Below are positions 5,179 to 12,416 of a stretch of DNA of 13,821 nucleotides, piece after piece; position 1 is the first letter of the stretch; every line of letters starts with the position of its first letter. Position numbers and translations under genes: made by a program. The notes beneath the pieces are model-generated. The model worked only from the letters and a program-made list of their open reading frames with translations, did not search any database and was not told where the DNA came from. This stretch comes from Chloroflexota bacterium (GTDB taxonomy: Bacteria > Chloroflexota > Limnocylindria > Limnocylindrales > CSP1-4): contig JAJYGO010000263.1 of the NCBI GenBank assembly GCA_021785115.1, positions 1 to 13,821 on the forward strand, read 5' to 3'.

Positions 5179-6266
5179 CCCGCCGGCAGTTCCAGGCAGA
5201 ACGTGGCGCCCGTGCCCGGGCCGGCCGACTCCGCCCACACGCGCCCCTCCATCGCCTGGGCGAGGGCACGCGCGATCGCGAGCCCGATGCCGGAACCGCC
5301 GAGCGCCCGTGACCGCGACGGGTCGACCCGGTAGAAGCGCTCGAACACGACATCGCGCTGCTCCGGCGTGAGCCCCGGGCCCTCGTCCCGCACGCTGAGC
5401 ACGACCCTGCCGGACTCCCGGACGCCGGCGAGGCGCACGGTCGTCCCGTCGCCCGTGTAGCGGATCGCGTTGGAGAGGAAGTTGCCCACGATCTGCGCCA
5501 GCCGGTCCCGATCGGCGCGCACCGCCAGGCCGGCCGGGAGTTCCACCGACAGCGTGAGGCCGCGCGAGGCGGCCTGGGGAGCGAAGCGCTCCGCCACCTC
5601 TCGCACCACGGTCGCCGCATCCACGCGCTCGATCGTGAGCGGGAGCTGGCGTGCCTCCGCGCGCCACAGTTCCTGCAGGTCGGCCACCAGGCGCGTGAGC
5701 CGGGCCGTCTCGGCCCGCAGCAGCGCCCACGTCTCCGGGCCTGCCGTCACGACGCCGTCCTCGAGCCCCTCGAGATACCCGTCGATCGTGGTGAGGGGCG
5801 TGCGCAGCTCGTGCGCGACATCCCCGACCAGATGGAGGCGGCGCTGCTCGGTCGCCTCGAGCGACTCCGCCATCGCGTTGAAGGATCCCGCGAGCGCGGC
5901 GATCTCGTCGGTGCCGCCGGCCGGCACGCGCTCTGCGTAGTGACCGCGCGCGATGCGGTGGGCGGCCGTGGCGAGGCGCGCGACGGGCTCGACGATCGCG
6001 GCAGCGAGGCCGAGGCTGACCATGATCGAGGCCCCCAGGGAGATGATCCCGGCCGCGAGCAGGGCGTTGCGCACGGCGTTGTCGAACGCGGCCTTGGTCG
6101 CGGCGTCCATCATCGCGCCCATCGCGGCCGACTGGTGGCCCATCGCCTGCGCGAAGTACCCGGGGCCCACCAGGCTCACGGCCACGATCACGGTGCCCAG
6201 CGTCGCACCGGCGACCACGAGGTTGGCGATGATCAGGCGGCCCCGCAGGCCGCGCGGCAGGCGCAT
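5163..6266 (-). CDS. Sensor histidine kinase (HAMP-HisKA-HATPase), partner of the adjacent regulator
   Basis: The product is 367 aa. It has TM1 at about residues 11-34, an outer loop at 35-66, TM2 at 67-92, HAMP at 92-145, a HisKA box LVGDVAHELRTPL with phospho-acceptor H152, then an ATPase domain with N box GNFLSNAIRY (N262, N266), G1 DEGPGL (294-299), F box FERFYR and G2 GGSGIGLA (323-330). All catalytic motifs are intact. The outer loop is only ~30 residues and contains M42, H44, M49, M52 and M53, a composition able to bind Cu(I) or react to redox change. The ATG overlaps the regulator's TGA by one base (TGATG), so the two are coupled. The signal is not known; the neighbouring blue copper operon suggests metal or redox stress. 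Confidence 0.95.
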   Translation of the reverse strand: MRLPRGLRGRLIIANLVVAGATLGTVIVAVSLVGPGYFAQAMGHQSAAMGAMMDAATKAAFDNAVRNALLAAGIISLGASIMVSLGLAAAIVEPVARLATAAHRIARGHYAERVPAGGTDEIAALAGSFNAMAESLEATEQRRLHLVGDVAHELRTPLTTIDGYLEGLEDGVVTAGPETWALLRAETARLTRLVADLQELWRAEARQLPLTIERVDAATVVREVAERFAPQAASRGLTLSVELPAGLAVRADRDRLAQIVGNFLSNAIRYTGDGTTVRLAGVRESGRVVLSVRDEGPGLTPEQRDVVFERFYRVDPSRSRALGGSGIGLAIARALAQAMEGRVWAESAGPGTGATFCLELPAGLTRT

Positions 6267-6970
6267 CAGCGCGGAGCGGCGAGGCGGTATCCGACGCCGC
6301 GCACAGTCTCCACGAAGCGCGGGTGCTCGGGATCCTCGCCGAGCTTGCGGCGCAGGTTCGCCACGTGCACGTCGACGAGGTGGTCGTCGCCCATGAACTC
6401 GGCGCCCCAGACCCGGTCGAGCAGCGCGGCGCGGGTGACGACGACGCCCGGGTCGCGGGCGAGCGCGGCGAGGATGCCGAACTCGGTCGCGGTGACCTCG
6501 ACCGGCACGCCATCGACGAGCACCTCGTGGCGCGCCTCGTCCACGACCAGCGCGGCCGGCAGGGCGGCGCGGGCGGTGCGTCGCGGCCGGCGCAGGAGCG
6601 CCTTGACTCGGGCCACCAGCTCGCGCGGTCCGGCCGGCTTGACCAGGTAGTCGTCCGCACCGACCGAGAGCCCCACGACCCGGTCGATCTCCTCGCCCCG
6701 CGCGGTGAGCATGAGGACGTACGCGTCGGAGAAGGTGCGCAGCTCCCGGCACACCTCGACCCCGTCGAGTCCGGGCAGCAGGACGTCGAGGACCACGACG
6801 TCGGGATCGAACGAGCGTGCGAGGCCGAGTGCCGCGTGGCCGTCGGCGGCGGCCCGAACCTCGTAGCCCTCGCGCTCGAGATAGCCGCGGACGAGGTCCA
6901 CGATGGGCGGCTCGTCGTCGACGACGAGCACCCGGGTCCGGGGTGAGACGCGCGACTCGGGCGCGGTCAA
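6266..6970 (-). CDS. OmpR/PhoB-family response regulator
   Basis: The product is 234 aa. The receiver domain (about residues 13-127) has acidic D18/D19, phospho-acceptor D62 (VVLDVLLPG), T89 and K111 (LVKPAG). The winged-helix DNA-binding domain (about 140-232) ends VDVHVANLRRKLGEDPEHPRFVETVRGVGYRL, typical of the family. The start is a TTG at 6968-6970 without a Shine-Dalgarno sequence of its own; it overlaps the stop of a 14-codon upstream ORF (TTGA) that has an excellent ribosome site. A later GTG (residue 14) would remove the first 13 residues and is a weaker option. It is coupled to the kinase downstream and likely controls its own operon or the SHOCT-cupredoxin operon. Confidence 0.94.
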   Translation of the reverse strand: MTAPESRVSPRTRVLVVDDEPPIVDLVRGYLEREGYEVRAAADGHAALGLARSFDPDVVVLDVLLPGLDGVEVCRELRTFSDAYVLMLTARGEEIDRVVGLSVGADDYLVKPAGPRELVARVKALLRRPRRTARAALPAALVVDEARHEVLVDGVPVEVTATEFGILAALARDPGVVVTRAALLDRVWGAEFMGDDHLVDVHVANLRRKLGEDPEHPRFVETVRGVGYRLAAPR

Positions 6971-7011
6971 CGCCGGCGGCCCGACATCGGATGCAGGGAC
7001 ACGAACCGCAC
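6967..7011 (-). CDS. Candidate 14-codon leader peptide upstream of the response regulator
   Basis: GTG at 7009-7011 is preceded by GGAGGAAAG (7015-7023), 7 nt from GGAGG, the clearest ribosome site near this operon. The frame MRFVSLHPMSGRRR ends in TGA at 6967-6969, overlapping the regulator's TTG start as TTGA. Since the TTG has no ribosome site, the upstream ORF may deliver ribosomes to it by termination-reinitiation. An alternative is that the regulator has a different start that I cannot see. No family is recognised. Confidence 0.35.
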   Translation of the reverse strand: MRFVSLHPMSGRRR

Positions 7012-7153
7012 CGTCTTTCCTCCGACCGATCCTGTCACGTGCCCCGGCCCGGCACCGGCCCCCGGTGGCACAGGCGAGACGCTGCAGGAACTGGGCGTCG
7101 AGGGCTCCGATGATAGTGGACGCGGTCCCCGACGCCGGGATCCTGCGCGTGCG

Positions 7154-7750
7154 TCAGTGGCGCGCGCGCCCGAGGAGCCGGGCGAGGGCCGCGAGCACGC
7201 GCCACGTGGCCCAGAGCGCGACGAGCTGGTACGCGATCCATGCCCGGCCGCCCGGGTCGAGGGGCCCCGCGGCGATCCCCGTCGCGCGGATCCGCACCAG
7301 GGGCAGCCCTGCCGTCCGGCGGGTCAGTTCCTCGTCCGTCGCCGTGCGCGCGTCGGTGCCCAGGGTTGCCCTCCCGATGACGCCGAGCGCGATCGCCAGC
7401 GCGCGCGAGGCCGAGAGGCGCTCGTCCGGATCGGTGACGACTTCGGCGACGCCGCCGAACGATCGCCCGGGAAGCACGACCTCGACGCGCGGATCGGCCT
7501 CGATGTTGCGCAGCCACTGGGTCGCCGGGCCGAACCCGGCCCACACGTAGACGGCGCCCTCCCGGATCACGTACCCCAGTGGTGCCTCGCGGACCACGCC
7601 GCTCGTGCGGCCACGCGTGCGCAGGATCGCGATGTACCCGGTGGCGGGCAACGACCAGAAGGGCCCCAGCCCGGCGTGGAGCACCGGCAGCGCGAGGCGG
7701 CGGTTCAGGACCAGGAACGCGCGGTGGAGCGTCGGCAGCAGACGCGTCAT
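7154..7750 (-). CDS. Nitroreductase-family deazaflavin-dependent oxidoreductase (Ddn-like), with hydrophobic C-terminus
   Basis: The product is 198 aa from ATG 7750. The split-barrel core has ILRTRGRTSGVVREAPLGYVI, then AVYVWAGFGPATQWLRNIEADPRVEVVLPGRSFGG, a clear match to the deazaflavin (F420)-dependent nitroreductase family. This member belongs to the type with an N-terminal LLPTLHRAFLVLNRR helix and a hydrophobic C-terminal stretch (about residues 168-192) that may associate with the membrane. A longer form starting at GTG 7840 has GGGAG at ideal spacing (7 nt); I kept the shorter start because relatives begin at this position. The substrate is unknown. Low similarity to the protein at 208-768 argues against a recent duplication. 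Confidence 0.87.
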   Translation of the reverse strand: MTRLLPTLHRAFLVLNRRLALPVLHAGLGPFWSLPATGYIAILRTRGRTSGVVREAPLGYVIREGAVYVWAGFGPATQWLRNIEADPRVEVVLPGRSFGGVAEVVTDPDERLSASRALAIALGVIGRATLGTDARTATDEELTRRTAGLPLVRIRATGIAAGPLDPGGRAWIAYQLVALWATWRVLAALARLLGRARH

Positions 7751-8036
7751 GCGTGGCCCGTAGGGGAGCGCCTGCCCGGTCGACGACACGGTCCGGCCCG
7801 CCCGTGCCTGCTCGACCGATGACGCCTGCTCGTTCGCCACCTGCGCTCTCCCGTGCGGCACGCGATCCATGCGGCACGCGCCGGCGGGCCTCTCGTGCGC
7901 GCACACGGCCCGGGGCCGCGCACGCGACCGGCCCTGGCCCGGCGCTTCCCGGCCACTCCCGATCAGGAAGCCCCGTCGAATGGCGCACGACAAGTGCCGA
8001 TCGGGCCGTCGGCCGCCGGAGCGGTAGAGTCACGCC
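7751..8036. other. Intergenic region between divergent oxidoreductase genes
   Basis: This 286-bp gap separates the deazaflavin oxidoreductase (-) from the dehydrogenase (+). Its left third may be coding if the former starts at GTG 7840. On the right, TAGAGT (8025-8030) ends 6 nt before the ATG at 8037, with no Shine-Dalgarno sequence, suggesting a leaderless transcript; I find no convincing -35. Confidence 0.4.
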
Positions 8037-8909
8037 ATGGCTACCATCCTCCTCACCGGCGGCGGACGGGGGCTGGGCCGCATCACGGCAGAGAAGCTCG
8101 CCGCGTCCGGGCATCGCGTCCTGCTCACCGCGCGCACCCCCGCTGCCGCCGAGGCGGCCGTGGCCCGGATCCGGGCCACCCACCCCGGCGCGTCCGTCGA
8201 GCCGCGCGCCGTCGACCTCTCGTCCCTGGCCGCCGTGCGCGAGTTCGCCGTGCGGCAGGCGGATCACGGGGAACGGCTCGACGTCCTGTTCCACATCGCG
8301 GGGGTCATGCAGACGAGCCCCGTCCGCCGGCTCACGGTCGACGGCCTCGAGGAGACGCTCGCGGTGAACGCCCTGGCGCCGTTCCTGCTGACGAATCTCC
8401 TGCTCCCGTCGCTCGAGCGCTCGTCCGCCGCCCGGGTGGTCGTCGTCAGCTCCCGCCTGCACCTCCCGGGATCGCGCGGCGTGCCCGTCGATTTCGACTT
8501 CGACGACCCTCAGCTGGAGCGCGGCTACCACCCGGAACGGGCGTACAAGAACTCGAAGCTGGCGGCCCTGTGGTTCACCTACGAGCTGCAGCGACGGCTC
8601 CCGCCGCGTCCGATCACCGCGAACGCGGTCTGCCCCGGATTCGTGCCGGCCACGGTCGCGGCCAGCACGCACGGCGCCATGCGCTTCGCCATGCGTCACG
8701 TCCTCCCGCGCATGCGTTTCGCGACGTCGGTGGAGGACGCCACCGACTCGTTCGTCTTCATGGCCACGGACCCGTCGATCGAGGGCGTGGGCGGGCAGTT
8801 CTTCGGGGAGCGGCACCCGGTCGAATCGAGTCCCGAGTCCCGCGATCCGGAGCTCGCACGCCGCTTCTGGCATCTCGCCGCCGACCTGAGCGGTCTGCAG
8901 CGAGCCTGA
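8037..8909 (+). CDS. Short-chain dehydrogenase/reductase (retinol dehydrogenase-like SDR)
   Basis: The product is 290 aa. The N-terminal cofactor motif is TGGGRGLG (residues 7-14). D60 (VDLSS) contacts adenine. The usual NNAG is HIAG (86-89), a conservative variant seen in the retinol-dehydrogenase-like group. N111, S138/S139 (VVVSS) and Y170-x3-K174 (YKNSK) complete the catalytic tetrad. A PGF motif follows (200-202). R34 after the second strand (TART) suggests NADP(H). It should reduce or oxidise a carbonyl or alcohol in the cytosol; the substrate is unknown. It lies divergent from the deazaflavin oxidoreductase and may share its redox context. Confidence 0.93.
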   Translation: MATILLTGGGRGLGRITAEKLAASGHRVLLTARTPAAAEAAVARIRATHPGASVEPRAVDLSSLAAVREFAVRQADHGERLDVLFHIAGVMQTSPVRRLTVDGLEETLAVNALAPFLLTNLLLPSLERSSAARVVVVSSRLHLPGSRGVPVDFDFDDPQLERGYHPERAYKNSKLAALWFTYELQRRLPPRPITANAVCPGFVPATVAASTHGAMRFAMRHVLPRMRFATSVEDATDSFVFMATDPSIEGVGGQFFGERHPVESSPESRDPELARRFWHLAADLSGLQRA

Positions 8910-8926
8910 GGTCCGGCCGGCGGACC
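8910..8926. terminator. Hairpin between convergent dehydrogenase and znuB genes
   Basis: GGTCCG, a 5-nt loop and CGGACC form a perfect 6-bp stem directly after the dehydrogenase stop codon. It is symmetric, so it could act on both converging transcripts. There is no T-tract, so it may be a pause or a processed 3' end rather than a classic terminator. The octamer GCGTGCAG then occurs twice before znuB ends. Confidence 0.4.
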
Positions 8927-8960
8927 CGCCGCGTGCAGTGCGCCCGCGCGTGCAGGGCGG

Positions 8961-9827
8961 CTACGCGCGGAGCGTGTCGCCCGCCGCGGTGCGTGCCCCC
9001 GTCCGTCCGCCGCCGACGAACCGAGGCCCCGCGACGAAGCGGGCCCCGAGGTAGCACGCGAAGCTCAGAGACGTCACGAAGACGCTGGCCGGCAGGTTGG
9101 TCAGCAGTGCCAGCGCGATGCCGCCGAGCACCGAGAGGAGGGCGACCAGGACGCTGGCGAGGGCGGCACGTCCCGGCCGCGCCGTCAGGCGCTCGGCGCT
9201 GGCGCCCGGGGCGATGAGGAGCGTCAGGATCAGGAGCACTCCCACCACCTGGACCGCCTCGGCAACCGCCACCGCCAGGATGAGCAGGAAGACGATGCCG
9301 AGCCGGCGGACCGGCACGCCGCGGGCCTCGGCGACCTCGGGGTCGACGGTGGCGAAGGTGAGCGGCCGGTACACCGTCGCCAGGGCGACCAGCGTCACCA
9401 GCCCCAGGACCACCAGCAGCACCACGTCCCCGTGGCTCACCCCCGTGATCGTTCCGAAGAGGATCGCGTAGGCCTGCGTTCCGTAGGCCTGGTACAGGGT
9501 CAGGAAGAGAACGCCCAGCCCGAGCCCGAACGCCATGACGACCCCCACCACGGCATCCCGCTCCCGCACCCGCACGCCGAGGGCGCCGATGAAGAGCGCG
9601 GTGACGATCGTCCCGGCCAGGAGCCCGGCCAGGGGGGACGCGCCGACCAGGATCGCGCCGGCCGAGCCGGTGAACCCGAGCTCGGCCAGGGCGTGCACCG
9701 CGAACGCCATGTTGCGCGCCACCACGAAGCGGCTGACCAGCCCGCTCACGATGGCGATGACCGCCCCGGCGGCGATGGCGTTCTGGACGAACGGGTAGCC
9801 CAGGAGGTGGAAGAACTGGTCGATCAT
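8961..9827 (-). CDS. znuB: Zinc ABC transporter permease, ABC-3 family
   Basis: The product is 288 aa with about eight or nine membrane segments. Family hallmarks are MAFAVHALAELGFTGSAGA in TM2-3, the loop after VYRPLTFATVDPEVAEARGVPV, the coupling region contacted by the ATPase, and the VGVLLILTLLIAPGASAERLT block. ABC-3 permeases (ZnuB, MntB, TroC) move Zn or Mn through the inner membrane. The ATG (9825-9827) overlaps the znuC stop as ATGA, so it is the last, translationally coupled gene of zur-znuA-znuC-znuB. The C-terminal 20 residues are polar and probably cytoplasmic. Zinc rather than manganese is inferred from the linked Zur gene. Confidence 0.93.
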   Translation of the reverse strand: MIDQFFHLLGYPFVQNAIAAGAVIAIVSGLVSRFVVARNMAFAVHALAELGFTGSAGAILVGASPLAGLLAGTIVTALFIGALGVRVRERDAVVGVVMAFGLGLGVLFLTLYQAYGTQAYAILFGTITGVSHGDVVLLVVLGLVTLVALATVYRPLTFATVDPEVAEARGVPVRRLGIVFLLILAVAVAEAVQVVGVLLILTLLIAPGASAERLTARPGRAALASVLVALLSVLGGIALALLTNLPASVFVTSLSFACYLGARFVAGPRFVGGGRTGARTAAGDTLRA

Positions 9828-10675
9828 CCTGGCGTCTCGATCGCGTCGAGGTCACCCGCGGCGGCATCGGGCAGAGGGTGCGGTTCCTCGATCTCGAAGC
9901 CGGCGTCGGCCGTGTCGCCGACCACGATGATCCGCTCGTGGACGCGCAGCACGTCCACGTGCGACGCGTAGAGCTCCGAGAGCCGCTCGGAGGTGAGGAT
10001 CGCCCCGGGGGTGCCGGCGGCCCAGCGGCCGCGCACCACGAAGAGGACCTGGTCCACCAGCGGCAGGACCGGGTTGACGTCATGGGTCACGAAGAGGACG
10101 GTCCGGCCGGTGCGTCGCTGCCAGCTCCCCACGAGGTCGGCGATCTCGCGCTGGTGGCGCAGGTCCAGGTGCGCGAGCGGCTCGTCGCACAGCAGGAGGC
10201 GCGGATCCCCGACCAGGGCCTGGGCGATGCGCAGCCGCTGCTGCTCGCCGCCCGAGAGGCGCCCCACCGGCGCGTCCGCGTAGTCCTGCGCCTCCACCGC
10301 CTCGATGGCGTCCTCGACGAGGTGATCCGCGGCGCGGTCCGGGCGCCCCATGCCCCAGCGGTGGCCGTCGAGGCCGAGCCGCACCAGGTCGCGTCCCCGC
10401 AGGGGGAGGTCCCGGTCGAAGCCGTGCCGCTGGGGCACGTAGCCGATGGCGCTGTTGCCGCGCCGGGGCCGCCCGCCGAGCACCTCGACCCGGCCGGCGT
10501 CGAGCCTGGCCGTGCCGAGCACCACCCGCAGGAGCGACGTCTTCCCGGCGCCGTTCGGCCCCAGGATCGCGATGAAGCTGCCGTCGTCGAACGCGACCGA
10601 CAGGTCGCGCCAGACGGCGCGCCCCTGGAAGGCCAGGGTGGCGTGCTCGAAACGGACCGCGGCGGGCGCCATCAC
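9824..10675 (-). CDS. znuC: Zinc ABC transporter ATP-binding protein
   Basis: The product is 283 aa. All ABC ATPase motifs are intact: Walker A GPNGAGKT (39-46), Q-loop Q82, signature LSGGEQQRLRIAQAL (140-154), Walker B LLLCDEP (160-166) and switch H198. After residue 240 there is a C-terminal extension with HVDVLRVHERIIVVGD and an acidic tail ending EEPHPLPDAAAGDLD, which could be a regulatory metal-binding tail. The start is GTG 10675 or ATG 10672, directly after the znuA TGA. It powers zinc import with the permease below and binding protein above. Position in the operon and sequence agree. Confidence 0.93.
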   Translation of the reverse strand: MMAPAAVRFEHATLAFQGRAVWRDLSVAFDDGSFIAILGPNGAGKTSLLRVVLGTARLDAGRVEVLGGRPRRGNSAIGYVPQRHGFDRDLPLRGRDLVRLGLDGHRWGMGRPDRAADHLVEDAIEAVEAQDYADAPVGRLSGGEQQRLRIAQALVGDPRLLLCDEPLAHLDLRHQREIADLVGSWQRRTGRTVLFVTHDVNPVLPLVDQVLFVVRGRWAAGTPGAILTSERLSELYASHVDVLRVHERIIVVGDTADAGFEIEEPHPLPDAAAGDLDAIETPG

Positions 10676-11662
10676 TCAGGCCCCCTTCTCCAGGGCCTGC
10701 GCGAGCTCGTCGAGCTGCGCGAGCTGCCAGGCCGCGTAGGTGCGGTAGGCGGGCGGCATGGTCTCCGTGACCCCGACCACCGGGATCGCGTTCGCCGTCG
10801 CCAGCTGCTCGATCTGGGTGGTGAGCGGGGACACGGCCTGGCTGTTGTAGAGGAGCACCCGGACCGCGCGGCCGGTCAGGAGATCGTGCTCCGCCGCGAC
10901 GTCCGCTGGGGCCGGGTCGGTGCCGTTCTCGATCGCCATCTGGAAGCCCTCGGGCGTCAGGACGCGTAGGCCGATCGCCTGCGCCAGGTAGCCCGCCACG
11001 GGTTCCGTGAAGGCCACCGGGGCGCCCGCATAGGTCGCCCTGAGCTGCGCGATCCTCGCGGTCAGCGGCTGCAGGGACGCGAGATAGGTGGCCAGGCGAG
11101 CCTCGAAGTAGGCCGCATTGCCGGGCTCGATCCTGGCGAGGGCGGCCTCGGCCGCGCGCGCCACGGCGGGCATGGTGGCCGGGTCGTACCAGACGTGGGC
11201 GTTGGCCGTGTCGGGCAGACCGAGCAGCTGCTGCACGGTGAGCACCACGCGGCTCGCGTCGGGCGAGGCGGCGAGCAGGTGCGCCATGAAGTCGTCGTAG
11301 CCGAGCCCGTTGACCACGACGAGCCGGGCGTCGGCGACGACCATCGCCGCCTGTGGGCTCGCCTCGAACGTGTGCGGGTCGGTGTTCGGGTTGTTGAGCA
11401 GGCTCGACGCCCTGACCCGCACGCCGCCGATCTCGGCCAGCAGGTCGGCGTAGAAGTTCTCCGTGCCGAGGACGGGGATCGGCGCGCCGCCAACGGCGGG
11501 GGTCGGCCCCCCGGCCGACGAGGGGCCGGAGGTCGCGACGGCCCCGGAGCCGGGCGCGCCCGGCGTGGCGCCGCCGGTGGTGCACGCTGCGACGACCGCC
11601 AGGACGGCCAGCAGGGTCCCGATGCGCGGTCCGAGTCGCAGATCGTGTCTCAGCGCTGCCAT
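10676..11662 (-). CDS. znuA: Zinc ABC transporter substrate-binding lipoprotein
   Basis: The product is 328 aa from ATG 11662. A signal peptide (residues 1-26) ends in the lipobox VAAC with C27 as lipidated Cys, followed by a ~35-residue Gly/Pro/Ser/Thr linker. The cluster A-I binding protein has TENFYADLLAEIGG, then ligand candidates H97 (DPHTFEASPQ), H156 (NAHVWYDP) and E220 (FTEPVAGYL). The fourth ligand, usually Asp or His, sits in LLYNSQAVSPLTTQ and is not obvious. There is no His-rich loop of the kind seen in E. coli ZnuA. It captures metal outside the membrane and delivers it to ZnuB. The 41-bp gap after zur and short spacing to znuC indicate one operon. AGGG lies 8 nt before the start. 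Confidence 0.93.
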   Translation of the reverse strand: MAALRHDLRLGPRIGTLLAVLAVVAACTTGGATPGAPGSGAVATSGPSSAGGPTPAVGGAPIPVLGTENFYADLLAEIGGVRVRASSLLNNPNTDPHTFEASPQAAMVVADARLVVVNGLGYDDFMAHLLAASPDASRVVLTVQQLLGLPDTANAHVWYDPATMPAVARAAEAALARIEPGNAAYFEARLATYLASLQPLTARIAQLRATYAGAPVAFTEPVAGYLAQAIGLRVLTPEGFQMAIENGTDPAPADVAAEHDLLTGRAVRVLLYNSQAVSPLTTQIEQLATANAIPVVGVTETMPPAYRTYAAWQLAQLDELAQALEKGA

Positions 11663-11703
11663 CGGCGAGCCCTCATCGGTTCCGGGCGGACGGAGCCGGG
11701 GGA

Positions 11704-12147
11704 TCAGGCGCGAGCGGCGGGCTCGCCCCGGCACTCCGGGCAGAGCCCGAAGAACTCGATCCGGTGCGACTCGACGCGGAACCCGGTGCGGGCCTCGATG
11801 GACCGTGTGATCGGATCGATGCCGATGTCGCCCACGTCGGTGCTGCGGCCGCAGCGCGTGCAGACCACGTGATGGTGATGGCGCGCCGGATCGCACACCA
11901 CGTACGCATGCTCGCCGCGCGCCAGGTGCACGCGTTCGACGAGACCGAGCGCCTCGAAGATCTCGAGCGAGCGGAAGACGGTGGCACGCCCGACGGGGCG
12001 GCCCTCTCGCTGCGCCGCATGGACCAGGTCTTCGGCGGAGAAGCGGCCCTGGCGGCCGGCGATCAACTGGGCCATCGCCCGCCTGGGCCCGGTCAGGTGA
12101 TAGCCGGCGTGGTCGAGCGCCTGCAGGACGGCATCGGATCCATTCAC
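11704..12147 (-). CDS. zur: Zinc uptake repressor, Fur family
   Basis: The product is 147 aa from GTG 12147. The winged helix (residues 1-80) has HLTGPRRAMAQLI, FSAEDLVHAA and the recognition helix VGRATVFRSLEIFEALGLV. The dimer domain carries C85, the HHHHVVCTRC block (H90-H93, C96, C99), H128 and CPEC (C136, C139). The two C-x2-C pairs are the structural zinc site; C85 with the His cluster is typical of Zur rather than iron-sensing Fur. The frame stays open to 12291, but the extra residues would be encoded across the operator; GTG 12147 fits the family start and the promoter. With zinc bound it should repress its own operon and, by site similarity, the transporter at 1406-2323. Confidence 0.94.
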   Translation of the reverse strand: MNGSDAVLQALDHAGYHLTGPRRAMAQLIAGRQGRFSAEDLVHAAQREGRPVGRATVFRSLEIFEALGLVERVHLARGEHAYVVCDPARHHHHVVCTRCGRSTDVGDIGIDPITRSIEARTGFRVESHRIEFFGLCPECRGEPAARA

Positions 12148-12154
12148 GTCCGGA

Positions 12155-12183
12155 ACGATACTGAGTCTCGGATTGAGTGTCAA
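12155..12183 (-). promoter_or_regulatory. Promoter of the zur-znuACB operon (leaderless)
   Basis: On the minus strand a perfect TTGACA (12178-12183), a 17-nt spacer and TATCGT (12155-12160) are followed by 7 nt and the zur GTG. The start should fall on or beside the GTG, and no Shine-Dalgarno sequence is present. Both palindromes of the operator lie inside this promoter. Confidence 0.65.
12156..12170. promoter_or_regulatory. Zur operator, box 1
   Basis: CGATACTGAGTCTCG is a 7-1-7 palindrome with 6 of 7 paired positions, covering five of the six bases of the -10 box. Its minus-strand reading starts CGAGACTCA, the same nine bases as the box at the distant transporter promoter. Confidence 0.6.
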
Positions 12184-12185
12184 TC
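12171..12185. promoter_or_regulatory. Zur operator, box 2
   Basis: GATTGAGTGTCAATC abuts box 1 with no gap and has perfect 6-bp arms (6 of 7 in 7-1-7 terms). It covers the -35 hexamer. Its bases differ from box 1, so it may be a second lower-affinity site or a site for another regulator. Confidence 0.5.
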
Positions 12186-12416
12186 CTGTGCACCCGGGAC
12201 CGCGCCGTCCAGCGGGCCACGCACCTGGCAGGACGCCGCCAACCAGCCAACCCCGCCGCCTTCCCGCCGACCGATCGCCCCGCGGGATCAATGGCCCTCG
12301 CGGGGCGTGAACCCGCGCGCTAGCTTCGCTGGCGGCGGCACGCGAGCCGCCTCACTCGCCGCGGTCGCCCCGGCGCAGTCTCGGGCCGGCGGCCGCGCCT
12401 GCCCAGGGGGAGTGCC

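Noticed and set aside
5152..6660. A 502-codon minus-strand frame overlapping kinase and regulator
   Set aside because: It is the neighbouring reading frame of both genes; the in-frame kinase and regulator have intact motifs.
208..7750. The two deazaflavin oxidoreductases as a recent tandem duplication
   Set aside because: They are 7 kb apart, differ in length and termini, and share only family-level motifs.
7751..7840. GTG 7840 start for the second deazaflavin oxidoreductase, with a good ribosome site
   Set aside because: Not excluded, but family members start at the MTRLL position and the extra 30 residues show no similarity that I recognise.
7035..8873. A 612-codon open frame on the minus strand
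   Set aside because: It runs antisense through the dehydrogenase and across the true frame of the deazaflavin oxidoreductase. The translation is Arg/Gly/Pro-rich with no domain, a typical high-GC shadow.
12148..12291. Longer N-terminus for Zur starting at 12291
   Set aside because: It would make the double palindrome and promoter coding, and adds residues absent from the Fur family.
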